Below the pieces are notes generated by a model. That model made no database searches and was not told the DNA's origin. It saw only the letters and a list, made by a program, of their open reading frames with translations. The position numbers were made by a program, and so were the translations under genes. A DNA stretch of 14,309 nucleotides from an uncultured Clostridia bacterium (GTDB taxonomy: Bacteria > Bacillota > Clostridia > Christensenellales > CAG-917). The DNA lies in assembly GCA_947174215.1 (NCBI GenBank), contig CAMWIB010000012.1, positions 1 through 14,309 of the forward strand. The letters run 5' to 3'. The stretch's first letter is position 1; each line of letters starts with the position of its first letter. Positions 1 through 6,682 of the stretch are shown here, piece after piece.

Positions 1-15
1 TTGTCATATTGACAA
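1..15. repeat. Inverted repeat overlapping a -35 box (possible operator)
   Basis: TTGTCA-TAT-TGACAA is a perfect 6+6 inverted repeat with a 3-base centre. Its right arm contains the TTGACA -35 element of the promoter at 9-37. A dimeric regulator bound here would block RNA polymerase. No regulator gene is visible next to it, and the window starts at base 1, so the site could extend further upstream. Confidence 0.45.
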
Positions 16-37
16 ATTTGTTTCTACTTTATATAAT
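9..37 (+). promoter_or_regulatory. Consensus SigA promoter of the MBL-fold gene
   Basis: TTGACA at 9-14 and TATAAT at 32-37 are separated by exactly 17 bases, which is the full consensus. Transcription should start near 44. The short leader begins with CGGC-GCGA-GCCG at 41-52, a four-pair hairpin with a GNRA-type loop at or just upstream of the predicted 5' end. An AAGGAG ribosome binding site follows at 63-68. Confidence 0.85.
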
Positions 38-78
38 GCGCGGCGCGAGCCGTAGCCCATGTAAGGAGTAGGGATGAT

Positions 79-1614
79 ATGGAGAATGAATTGGTAAAGG
101 TTGGAATATTCTGGGCGATTCCGGACAAAATTTCGGGGCAACTGCTGTTGGAGTTCAACAAAAGATATTTAGCAACGGATGGGGATTCTAATGGGTTTAT
201 CAATTATCCGTACTCACATTTTGAGGTCTGGAATAACGAGGTAAAGGGGCTTGGTGATGATTGCTACAAATATCCTCGCGGACGGGTCATATATGATTTA
301 AGCACGAGAAAGCACCGTATATTTGCAGATAAGTGCGTAGCGCAGTCTACGATAGACGATGTGGTAGAATGCTTTGAAATTGGGGAATATGATTTGCTGT
401 ATGACGAGCATTACGTGTGCAATAAGTGCCAAAGAAGTGAGGAACGTTTAGCACGCGAGAGGAGCGAGATAGGCGAGCTTAAATATGAAATACTGAGAGG
501 GAAAGATACAATCGGAGGGAATCTCATAGAGATATCTTATGGAGATACGCGACTGTTGGTGGATTTCGGCAGAGCGCTTGACGGCGGAGATAAACTTAGC
601 GAGCTTGAAAGAAAAGTGATTGCTACCGAGTATGACGCGGTTATTCTGACGCATTATCATACCGACCACGCGGGGCTTATCAGATACAAAAATGACTGCA
701 AATTCTATATGGGAAAAGGTACGAGAAATATATTATCCGCTGAGTCCGATTATAACGGCGAGCAGATGCCAAGTAGTGTTGCTACGTTTATTAACGGCAA
801 GCCTTTTAAGGTTGGAAATATCTTAATTACGCCGTACCTCTGCGACCATTCGGCATTTGACAGCTATATGCTTTTGTTCGAAGCGGGCGGAAAGAGCTTG
901 CTGTATACGGGAGATTTTCGCTTTCACGGCAGAAAGTCAAGCGACGCTTTGCTTAAACAGTTGCCTAAAAACGTTGATACTCTCATATACGAAGGGACTA
1001 ACGTAGGGCGCGACGTTGAAACAATCAGCGAACGCGAGCTTGAAGATAAGCTTGTGGAAGTTATGCGCAAGAACAAAAAGCCGGTATTCGTATTGCAGTC
1101 AGGTACAAATATTGATAGGTTGGTGAGCGTATATCGTGCGAGTAAGCGGGCGGGACGGAAGCTGTATGAGGATAATTACACTGCGCTCGTAGCGAATGCG
1201 GCAGGAGGTAGCATTCCACGCCCCGACGTTTTTGACGACGTATTTGCGTTTACTCCGAGAAGGCTATGCGGCAAGCGATACGATATGTTTGCGGAAATAG
1301 AGAATAGAATAGGCACCAATCAGATTTGCGAATCAGACAATCCGTTTACGATGATTGTAAGACCGTCTATGCTCGAATATATAGAAAAGCTCGACAAAAA
1401 AATCTGTCTGTTAGGCTCGACGCTCGTATATTCTATGTGGAACGGCTATAAGCATGATGTCAATACGTCACGGTTTTTAGAAGGTATAAGGGATATGAGC
1501 ATTGAGATAGTAGATTTGCATACGAGCGGTCACGCAACCAAAAATGATATAGAAAAACTAAAATCAGCCGTATGCGCAAAAGAAGAGGTATGCGTGCATA
1601 CGAAACCTATCTGA
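79..1614 (+). CDS. MBL-fold/beta-CASP-like hydrolase with extra N-terminal domain
   Basis: A predicted cytoplasmic metal-dependent hydrolase of 511 residues. The start ATG lies 10 bases after AAGGAG (63-68). The metallo-beta-lactamase part begins near residue 135 and holds the zinc motif H192-x-H194-x-D196-H197, then H257 in CDHS and D279 in GDFRF. The C-terminal part carries beta-CASP-like signatures: E305 in YEG, S483-G-H485-A, and a terminal V-H507-T close to the stop. Known beta-CASP enzymes of this layout act on RNA or DNA, so a nuclease role is an inference; no substrate can be assigned. Residues about 8-118 form a separate domain with a YPRGRV segment and a closing C114-x-x-C117. It resembles small stand-alone uncharacterised bacterial proteins that I recall only by pattern. 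The gene appears to be monocistronic, 122 bases before uvrC. There is no signal peptide or membrane segment. Confidence 0.85.
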   Translation: MENELVKVGIFWAIPDKISGQLLLEFNKRYLATDGDSNGFINYPYSHFEVWNNEVKGLGDDCYKYPRGRVIYDLSTRKHRIFADKCVAQSTIDDVVECFEIGEYDLLYDEHYVCNKCQRSEERLARERSEIGELKYEILRGKDTIGGNLIEISYGDTRLLVDFGRALDGGDKLSELERKVIATEYDAVILTHYHTDHAGLIRYKNDCKFYMGKGTRNILSAESDYNGEQMPSSVATFINGKPFKVGNILITPYLCDHSAFDSYMLLFEAGGKSLLYTGDFRFHGRKSSDALLKQLPKNVDTLIYEGTNVGRDVETISERELEDKLVEVMRKNKKPVFVLQSGTNIDRLVSVYRASKRAGRKLYEDNYTALVANAAGGSIPRPDVFDDVFAFTPRRLCGKRYDMFAEIENRIGTNQICESDNPFTMIVRPSMLEYIEKLDKKICLLGSTLVYSMWNGYKHDVNTSRFLEGIRDMSIEIVDLHTSGHATKNDIEKLKSAVCAKEEVCVHTKPI

Positions 1615-1700
1615 AAAAGAAATCTAAAAGGTATTGTAAATGCGGTGTGCGTATGCGCGCATTGTAAGGGCATTATTGTTCCTTACGGGAGATATTTGAC

Positions 1701-1730
1701 TTTACTATTCGGCGGGGATTGGGTTATAAT
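1701..1730 (+). promoter_or_regulatory. uvrC promoter, -10 box almost abutting the ATG
   Basis: TTTACT at 1701-1706 and a perfect TATAAT at 1725-1730 are 18 bases apart. The expected transcription start, about 7 bases after the -10 box, falls on or next to the ATG at 1737. No Shine-Dalgarno sequence precedes that ATG. Together these suggest a leaderless message. Confidence 0.65.
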
Positions 1731-1736
1731 AGACGT

Positions 1737-3572
1737 ATGGTTGATTTCAAGGCAAAACTTAAAGACGTACCGACGAACCCCGGGGTGTATATGATGTTGG
1801 ACTCCGCGGGGGAGATTATTTACGTCGGAAAGGCGAAGAATCTGAAAAACAGATTGAAGTCGTATTTTTTCAACCTGTCCAACCGTACGGCAAAGGTTAT
1901 GGCTATGCTCGAACACGTGGACGATTTTCGCTATATCATTTGCGCGAGCGAGGTGGACGCGCTCGTCACTGAAAACAACCTTATAAAAAAGCATTCACCG
2001 AGATACAATATACTTCTTAAAGACGACAAGGCGTATCCGTTTTTGAGAGTGGATATGAAACAGGCTTTTCCTAAAATTGAGGTGGTTAGAAGGCTGAAAA
2101 ACGACGGTGCGAAGTATTTTGGACCGTATATGCAGTCCGTAAACGTACGCGATATAACCGACCTTATTCATACGGCCTTTTGCGTACGGGATTGCAACCG
2201 CGATATGGCAAAGCCGTCGCGCCCGTGCCTTAATAAGCACCTTGGACGGTGTCTTGCGCCTTGCTCGGGAGAGATAAGCAGTGAGGAGTATAAGGCGGAG
2301 ATACAAAAGGTGATAGACTTCCTTAAAGGCAACGACCGCGAGGTGGAGCGAGTACTCAATGAAAAGATGAGGAAATTTGCCGACGAGGAGAATTTCGAGG
2401 TTGCGCTGAACTATCGCAATAAGTTGCAGGTGCTTGATAAAATCGTGCGTAAGCAGGTAAGCGCGTTGCCAAAGGACTTCAACCTCGATATATTCGCGTT
2501 TGAGTCGAACGGCATAATCTCCGCTATAAATATGCTCGTCGTTCGCGGCGGTAAGCTGGTTGGCGGTGAGAACTTTACCGTAAGCGCGGCGGATGAGGAT
2601 TTGGCATCGTACATTTATCAATATTACGTCAACAATGCGCCGCTTTGCGACGAGGTAGTGACGGACGGCGTAGAGGATATGCTCAGTCTTGAAGAGGCGA
2701 TGTGCAAGCTTTGTCCGCATACGGTGCGCGTGGTAGAGCCAAAGCAGGGTGTACGTAAACAGCTTTTGGAGCTTGCGCATTCCAACGCGTACGACGCTAT
2801 GGTCAAGCATGGTACGCAGGACGAGCGTAAGGAGCTTCGTACCGTGGGCGCGGTCAGACAGCTTGCCGAGTTACTTGGACTTAAAACTTTGCCAAACCGC
2901 ATAGAGGGCTACGATATCTCGCATATCTCTGGTACGGATAAGGTTGCGAGTATGGTCGTATTCGAGGGCGGTCAGCCGAAGAAGGCACACTATCGCAAGT
3001 TCAAGATTAAGACGGTTGAGGGCAACAACGATTTCGCCTGTATGAAAGAGGTGCTGACGAGAAGACTAAACAAGCTTCACGACGAGGACGAGAGCTTTGG
3101 AAGTATTCCCGATTTGCTACTCATAGACGGAGGCAAGGGACAGCTTGCGTACGCGAAAGAGGCGCAGGCAGTGACGGGTAGAGAGGATATTGAGATAATC
3201 TCGCTTGCTAAGCGCGAAGAAGAGGTTTTCCTCGGAAGCGACCCGACGGAGCCTGTGATACTGCCTAAGGATAGCGTGGCGTTACAGCTTTTGCAACGCG
3301 TAAGAGATGAATCCCACCGCTTTGCGATAACCTTCCATAGGTCGCTGAGAAGCAAGCATCTTAGCGAGAGCGCACTCAAAAATATCAAGGGCGTAGGTGA
3401 GAAAACCGCAAGCTCACTCATACGCCGTTTCGGGTCTGTGGAGCAGATAAAGCATAAAACGGCGGCGGAGCTTGCCGAGCTTGACGGAATTTCACTCGCC
3501 AAAGCGGAATATATCCTCGAACAGTTGGGCGCGGCTACGCAGGCGAAAAATGACGGCGATGATGAAGAGTAA
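1737..3572 (+). CDS. uvrC: Excinuclease ABC subunit C (UvrC)
   Basis: UvrC makes both incisions flanking a DNA lesion in UvrAB-dependent nucleotide excision repair in the cytoplasm. The 611-residue product has the full domain order. An N-terminal GIY-YIG nuclease (about 13-95) has Y29, R39 and E79. A cysteine cluster at C153, C164, C172 and C176 matches in spacing the iron-sulfur ligands known in UvrC. A UVR helix-pair motif lies near 207-242. An RNase H-like endonuclease domain has D393 in GYDISH and D464 in LLLIDGGKGQ. Tandem helix-hairpin-helix motifs lie near the C-terminus (NIKGVGEKTA, then ELDGISLAKAEYI). An in-frame TTG at 1719 would add six residues, but they are encoded by the -10 box, so ATG 1737 is preferred; it matches the usual UvrC start before PGVYMM. 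Nothing is truncated. Confidence 0.98.
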   Translation: MVDFKAKLKDVPTNPGVYMMLDSAGEIIYVGKAKNLKNRLKSYFFNLSNRTAKVMAMLEHVDDFRYIICASEVDALVTENNLIKKHSPRYNILLKDDKAYPFLRVDMKQAFPKIEVVRRLKNDGAKYFGPYMQSVNVRDITDLIHTAFCVRDCNRDMAKPSRPCLNKHLGRCLAPCSGEISSEEYKAEIQKVIDFLKGNDREVERVLNEKMRKFADEENFEVALNYRNKLQVLDKIVRKQVSALPKDFNLDIFAFESNGIISAINMLVVRGGKLVGGENFTVSAADEDLASYIYQYYVNNAPLCDEVVTDGVEDMLSLEEAMCKLCPHTVRVVEPKQGVRKQLLELAHSNAYDAMVKHGTQDERKELRTVGAVRQLAELLGLKTLPNRIEGYDISHISGTDKVASMVVFEGGQPKKAHYRKFKIKTVEGNNDFACMKEVLTRRLNKLHDEDESFGSIPDLLLIDGGKGQLAYAKEAQAVTGREDIEIISLAKREEEVFLGSDPTEPVILPKDSVALQLLQRVRDESHRFAITFHRSLRSKHLSESALKNIKGVGEKTASSLIRRFGSVEQIKHKTAAELAELDGISLAKAEYILEQLGAATQAKNDGDDEE

Positions 3573-3577
3573 TGGGC

Positions 3578-3606
3578 TTGTAATATAAATTTATTTATTA
3601 TATAAT
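3578..3606 (+). promoter_or_regulatory. Probable murB promoter
   Basis: TTGTAA at 3578-3583 and a perfect TATAAT at 3601-3606 are 17 bases apart in a very AT-rich 66-base gap after uvrC. Transcription would begin near 3613, leaving a leader of about 26 bases with no clear ribosome binding site. A second weaker -10-like TAAAAT lies at 3627-3632. Confidence 0.6.
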
Positions 3607-3638
3607 AACAAGGCTTGCGGTCTGCATAAAATAGTTTT

Positions 3639-4640
3639 ATGTCAGATATGAAATATATAGAAAATAATAAATCGAATGCTTGCTCACGTGACATAATCGA
3701 TACTTGTTCAAATGATAAAATAGGCATTATCAATTATGACATTATTGACGTTTGCCAAGAGGTAGCAAGCGAGTGCGGTGTAGAGTGCCAAATTATGACG
3801 GCAAACGCACTCACAACCTACAAGGGCGGCGGGAGCGCGTGCGTATTCACGCCGAAGAGTGAAGAAGAGTTTGTAAAGATATATTCCGCATTTATAAGGC
3901 GTGGTATAAAGGCTTTTATCCTTGGCGGCGGCTCGAACGTGATACTTGCGGACGGACTTTGCAAGGTGCCTATACTATGCACCAAGCAGTTGAACGGAAT
4001 AAGAGTATGCGACGATGGAGTGTACGCCGAGTGCGGTGCGCGTATATGCGACGTGACAGCCGCATTAAAGGAATGCGGTATGGGCGGCTTCGAGTTTTTG
4101 AGCGGCGTACCCGCGACGGTTGGCGGCGCAGTTCGTATGAATGCGGGGGCGTTCAACGCGCAAACCGCGGATTATATAAAACAAGTGCGCGTATTAAGTC
4201 ATAAATGCGATGATAACGGAATTTGGACGGATTTTGCCGTTGAAACGGTGAGCCGAGATAAGCTTGACTTTGGATATAGGCAGGGTGTTAACGCTATCAT
4301 ACTGGGTGCGACCATTATGGGACGTGAAATGGAGTATGATAAGTCCGTGGAGTTGTCCAAAAGGTATTTGGCGATAAGGGCGGCTAAGCAACCCAAATAT
4401 CCGTCCTGCGGAAGCGTCTTTGCAAACGGTGAGCTTCCAAGCGGAAAGCTTATCGAAGAGTGCGGACTAAAAGGCGTACGCGTGGGCGGCGCAATGATAT
4501 CCGAAATGCACGGTAACTTTATTGTGAACGCAGGCGGCGGAACGGCTAACGATTTTATGTCGCTCGTGAAGCTGTGCGAGAAAGAGGTATACGCAAAATT
4601 TGGTATAATGCTAAGAAGAGAATTTGTGTACTTGAAATGA
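3639..4640 (+). CDS. murB: UDP-N-acetylenolpyruvoylglucosamine reductase (MurB)
   Basis: MurB is an FAD- and NADPH-dependent reductase that turns UDP-GlcNAc-enolpyruvate into UDP-N-acetylmuramate, an early cytoplasmic step of peptidoglycan synthesis. The 333-residue product shows the FAD-binding loop L95-GGGSN and the SGVPATVGGAVRMNAGA segment (155-171). It also has FGYR, a CGS motif with the proposed proton donor S259, and the C-terminal acid E328 in MLRREF. The overall form is the shorter type lacking the extra Tyr loop of E. coli MurB. Two things are odd. First, about 35 N-terminal residues precede the usual start of homology, and neither ATG 3639 nor ATG 3648 has a Shine-Dalgarno site, so the true start is uncertain. 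Second, the usual KxGGPA motif reads KGGGSA (after LTTY). The gene lies between uvrC and the PHP gene; an hprK often found here in Clostridia is missing. Confidence 0.95.
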   Translation: MSDMKYIENNKSNACSRDIIDTCSNDKIGIINYDIIDVCQEVASECGVECQIMTANALTTYKGGGSACVFTPKSEEEFVKIYSAFIRRGIKAFILGGGSNVILADGLCKVPILCTKQLNGIRVCDDGVYAECGARICDVTAALKECGMGGFEFLSGVPATVGGAVRMNAGAFNAQTADYIKQVRVLSHKCDDNGIWTDFAVETVSRDKLDFGYRQGVNAIILGATIMGREMEYDKSVELSKRYLAIRAAKQPKYPSCGSVFANGELPSGKLIEECGLKGVRVGGAMISEMHGNFIVNAGGGTANDFMSLVKLCEKEVYAKFGIMLRREFVYLK

Positions 4641-4674
4641 CGTGCAAATTGTGGTGATGCCGTTGCATAGCAGC

Positions 4675-4750
4675 TTGAAATGGGAATTGACAGAATCGGA
4701 TATACGAGGATAATAATTTGAAAAGGAAATTAGCAGAATCAGACACACGA
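4675..4750 (+). repeat. Degenerate direct repeat duplicating the PHP gene start
   Basis: Bases 4675-4707 and 4718-4750 match ungapped at 26 of 33 positions, with a period of 43. Copy 2 is the first 11 codons of the PHP gene. Copy 1 also starts with TTG and, read from it, gives MKWELTESDIRG and then a stop at 4711-4713, clearly related to MKRKLAESDTRS of copy 2. The same TTGAAA also occurs 43 bases earlier at 4632, at the murB stop, but there the similarity ends after eight bases. Confidence 0.75.
4687..4714 (+). promoter_or_regulatory. Promoter-like sequence over the PHP start (doubtful)
   Basis: TTGACA at 4687-4692 and GATAAT at 4709-4714 are 16 bases apart. The predicted transcription start (about 4721) lies just inside the PHP coding region. 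The box could therefore serve only a shorter, GTG-initiated form lacking a visible ribosome binding site, or a downstream gene such as whiA. It may simply be a by-product of the local duplication. Confidence 0.3.
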
Positions 4751-5584
4751 AGTGTGCGAAGTGTGGGGGATTATCATCTTCATACGTTTGCGAGCGATGG
4801 GCGCACAAGTGTTGCGCGCCACGTTGCTATGGCAAAGAAAAGAGGACTTTGCGAGATTGCCATTGCCGACCATTCCTTTGCGACTATGCTATGCCATATG
4901 ACGGCGAAGAAATTCGATGCACAAAAAAAACTGATATCCGAGCTGAATGAGAGCTTAGGGCAAAATGCGGAAGCAGTCGGGCAGAGTATAGAGCAGAGCA
5001 TGGAAATTCCTCAGTGCGTAAACGGCGTAAGGGTTTTGCAGGGAATAGAAGGAAATATCGTAGGACACAGGCTGGACGTACCGCAAGCGGTGATACGCAA
5101 GTGTGATATACTTATCGCGGGCTTCCACAGATATATTTCACCGAGGTTCGCGGGCGAGGATAAAAAGTGGATAAGGGTGAACGGCTTTGGAAGCCGCGCC
5201 GCTAAGGAGAAGATTGTATATCAGAATACCGAGGCGTATATTGCGGTTATGGAAAGCTATCCGATTGACATGCTTGCGCATATAGGACACCGTGCGCCCA
5301 TAGACTTTGCCGCAGTATGCGAGTGCGCCGCGCGGCACGACGTGTATATAGAGCTTAACGCCAAACACCTTGACACGCTTGAAGGCGGAATAGACGAGAT
5401 TATAAAAAGCGGCGTGAAGTTTATAGTCGGAAGCGACGCTCACGATACTAAAAGAACTGGCAAGTTTAAGGCGATTGAGGAGTTTATTGAAAAGTATTCC
5501 GTGCCGATAGACAGAGTGTACGGCATAGATGGCAGACTGCCCGTATTCAAGGATAAGAGGAGCTGGACGAATGGGAACGTTTAA
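4718..5584 (+). CDS. PHP-domain metal-dependent phosphoesterase
   Basis: A 288-residue cytoplasmic PHP-family hydrolase of the YcdX/histidinol-phosphatase-like type. The expected metal ligands are all present: H20-x-H22 (DYHLHT), D51-H52, E111 in GIEGN, H137 in GFHRY, H188 and H191 in HIGHRAP, and D240-A-H242 near the end. Members of the family hydrolyse phosphate esters, but the substrate is unknown; a histidinol phosphatase role is not supported because no his genes are nearby. Translation starts at TTG 4718, chosen because GAGGA (4706-4710) lies seven bases upstream and no ATG fits. The stop overlaps the whiA start by 14 bases, which implies coupled translation. A PHP gene between murB and rapZ/whiA is a familiar arrangement in Clostridia. 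The first 11 codons belong to a local direct repeat. Confidence 0.92.
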   Translation: MKRKLAESDTRSVRSVGDYHLHTFASDGRTSVARHVAMAKKRGLCEIAIADHSFATMLCHMTAKKFDAQKKLISELNESLGQNAEAVGQSIEQSMEIPQCVNGVRVLQGIEGNIVGHRLDVPQAVIRKCDILIAGFHRYISPRFAGEDKKWIRVNGFGSRAAKEKIVYQNTEAYIAVMESYPIDMLAHIGHRAPIDFAAVCECAARHDVYIELNAKHLDTLEGGIDEIIKSGVKFIVGSDAHDTKRTGKFKAIEEFIEKYSVPIDRVYGIDGRLPVFKDKRSWTNGNV

Positions 5585-6524
5585 GGAATATACGCGCAAA
5601 GAATTGCTTACCGTACTGCCAAAGGACGGTTGCTGTACGCTTGCGTTCCTATCCGCGCTCACGAAGGTATGCGGTGCGCTTGAAGGGACGGGCAGACGTC
5701 AGGTTTTGAGTGTGCATCTTGACAGCATTGAAACCGCAAACAGCGTAGCTAATCTCTTTAAGAAGGTTTATCCGACGGAATGCACCGTTACGGAACAGTC
5801 TGACGAAAACGAGAAAAGACCGTACAAGGTGACGGTGGCGCACGGCTTTGCAATGCAGGCTCTTACCGACTTCGAGCTTATCGGCGTAACCGACGAAGGC
5901 TTTATCAACTTTACGCGCGGACTCCCGCAACAGCTTCTCAGAAAAGAGTGCTGTATGAAAGCGTATTTCAAGGGACTGTACCTTGGGTGCGGAAGTACTT
6001 ACGTTCCTACAAAAAGCGAGGACGAGGAGAAGAAGCAGGGCTACCATTTCGAGTTGCAGTTATCCGACGAGGAACACGCGGACGGCGTTATGGAGCTACT
6101 CAGCGATTTGCATATAAGAACCCGTATGAGCGACAGAAACGGCGGAAAGCTGATATACGTCAAGGACAAGGACGAGATATTGAATATACTTTGTCTGCTT
6201 GGGCTTAGCGACAGCGCAAGTGAGCTTCAAAGTATAATAACCGAGCGCGAAACCGCAAACGAGTTGAACCGCGCCGCGATATGCGAGGCGGCAAATATAG
6301 ACAAGACCTACGCCGCTTCAAGCAGACTCGTGATTGCAATTGCAAAGCTGAAAAACCGTGATACGTACGACTCGTTGCCTATAACGCTAAGAAATACGGC
6401 GGAGGCGAGGATAGACCATCCAGAGGCTTCTATGCAGGAGCTTGCGGATATTCTAAATATCACGAAGAGCTGTCTGCATCACAGACTTAAAAAGCTTGAA
6501 CAGCTCGCGTATCAGGACGACTGA
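5571..6524 (+). CDS. whiA: Sporulation/division regulator WhiA
   Basis: WhiA is a DNA-binding protein of Gram-positive bacteria; in actinomycetes it drives sporulation-septation genes and in Bacillus it influences cell division. The product has 317 residues, typical for the family. The N-terminal half carries the degenerate LAGLIDADG homing-endonuclease-like fold, with the signature segment at 131-142 (A-Y-F-K-G-L-Y-L-G-C-G-S). The middle has the conserved NRAAICEAANIDK stretch. The C-terminal helix-turn-helix lies near 287-312 (SMQELADILNITKSCLHHR). ATG 5571 is preferred over an in-frame ATG at 5529 because AGAGGAG (5556-5562) sits eight bases upstream and the family usually starts with S-F-x-x-x-x-K-x-E-L; here it is GTFKEYTRKEL. 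It overlaps the PHP gene by 14 bases. RapZ and YvcK, usual neighbours, are absent. Confidence 0.95.
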   Translation: MGTFKEYTRKELLTVLPKDGCCTLAFLSALTKVCGALEGTGRRQVLSVHLDSIETANSVANLFKKVYPTECTVTEQSDENEKRPYKVTVAHGFAMQALTDFELIGVTDEGFINFTRGLPQQLLRKECCMKAYFKGLYLGCGSTYVPTKSEDEEKKQGYHFELQLSDEEHADGVMELLSDLHIRTRMSDRNGGKLIYVKDKDEILNILCLLGLSDSASELQSIITERETANELNRAAICEAANIDKTYAASSRLVIAIAKLKNRDTYDSLPITLRNTAEARIDHPEASMQELADILNITKSCLHHRLKKLEQLAYQDD

Positions 6525-6556
6525 TAAGGTTTTATCAAGACGACGGTAAAACGCAA

Positions 6557-6562
6557 TATAAT
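6557..6562 (+). promoter_or_regulatory. Possible -10 box ahead of dnaE
   Basis: A perfect TATAAT lies in the 158-base gap between whiA and dnaE. The upstream -35 region is weak (TTATCA, 19 bases away). It lies between the arms of a 9-base inverted repeat, GGTTTTATC at 6528-6536 and GATAAAACC at 6595-6603. DnaE may also be reached by read-through from whiA, since no terminator with a T-run is seen. Confidence 0.35.
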
Positions 6563-6602
6563 ACGACAACGCAATGTAGATAACTAAATTATTAGATAAA
6601 AC

Positions 6603-6637
6603 CGCGATTTTGAGAATACAAACGAATTCAAATCGCG
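6603..6637 (+). other. Hairpin in the dnaE leader
   Basis: CGCGATTTTGA (6603-6613) pairs with TCAAATCGCG (6628-6637) with one bulged T, around a loop of about 14 bases. There is no U-tract, so it is unlikely to be an intrinsic terminator. It could be a leader structure upstream of the dnaE ribosome binding site (AAGAGGA, 6672-6678) or a relic. No function can be assigned. Confidence 0.35.
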
Positions 6638-6682
6638 CGATGACACCAATAGACGAAGTGGGCTTTGCCCTAAGAGGATAAT

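Noticed and set aside
1664..1686. GTAAGG...CCTTAC hairpin after the MBL gene as a terminator
   Set aside because: A six-pair stem with an 11-base loop is not followed by a T-run on the plus strand, so it does not fit an intrinsic terminator.
1995..2810. A 271-residue open frame on the minus strand inside uvrC
   Set aside because: It lies wholly within an intact uvrC, its product has no recognisable domain, and long antisense frames are expected from the codon use of uvrC.
5529..5570. Earlier ATG for whiA
   Set aside because: It would add 14 residues deep in the PHP frame without a ribosome binding site; ATG 5571 has AGAGGAG at correct spacing and matches the family N-terminus.
6660..6670. 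GGGC-TTT-GCCC hairpin just before the dnaE ribosome binding site, as a riboswitch or attenuator
   Set aside because: Only four pairs, no alternative pairing partner and no conserved aptamer features were seen.
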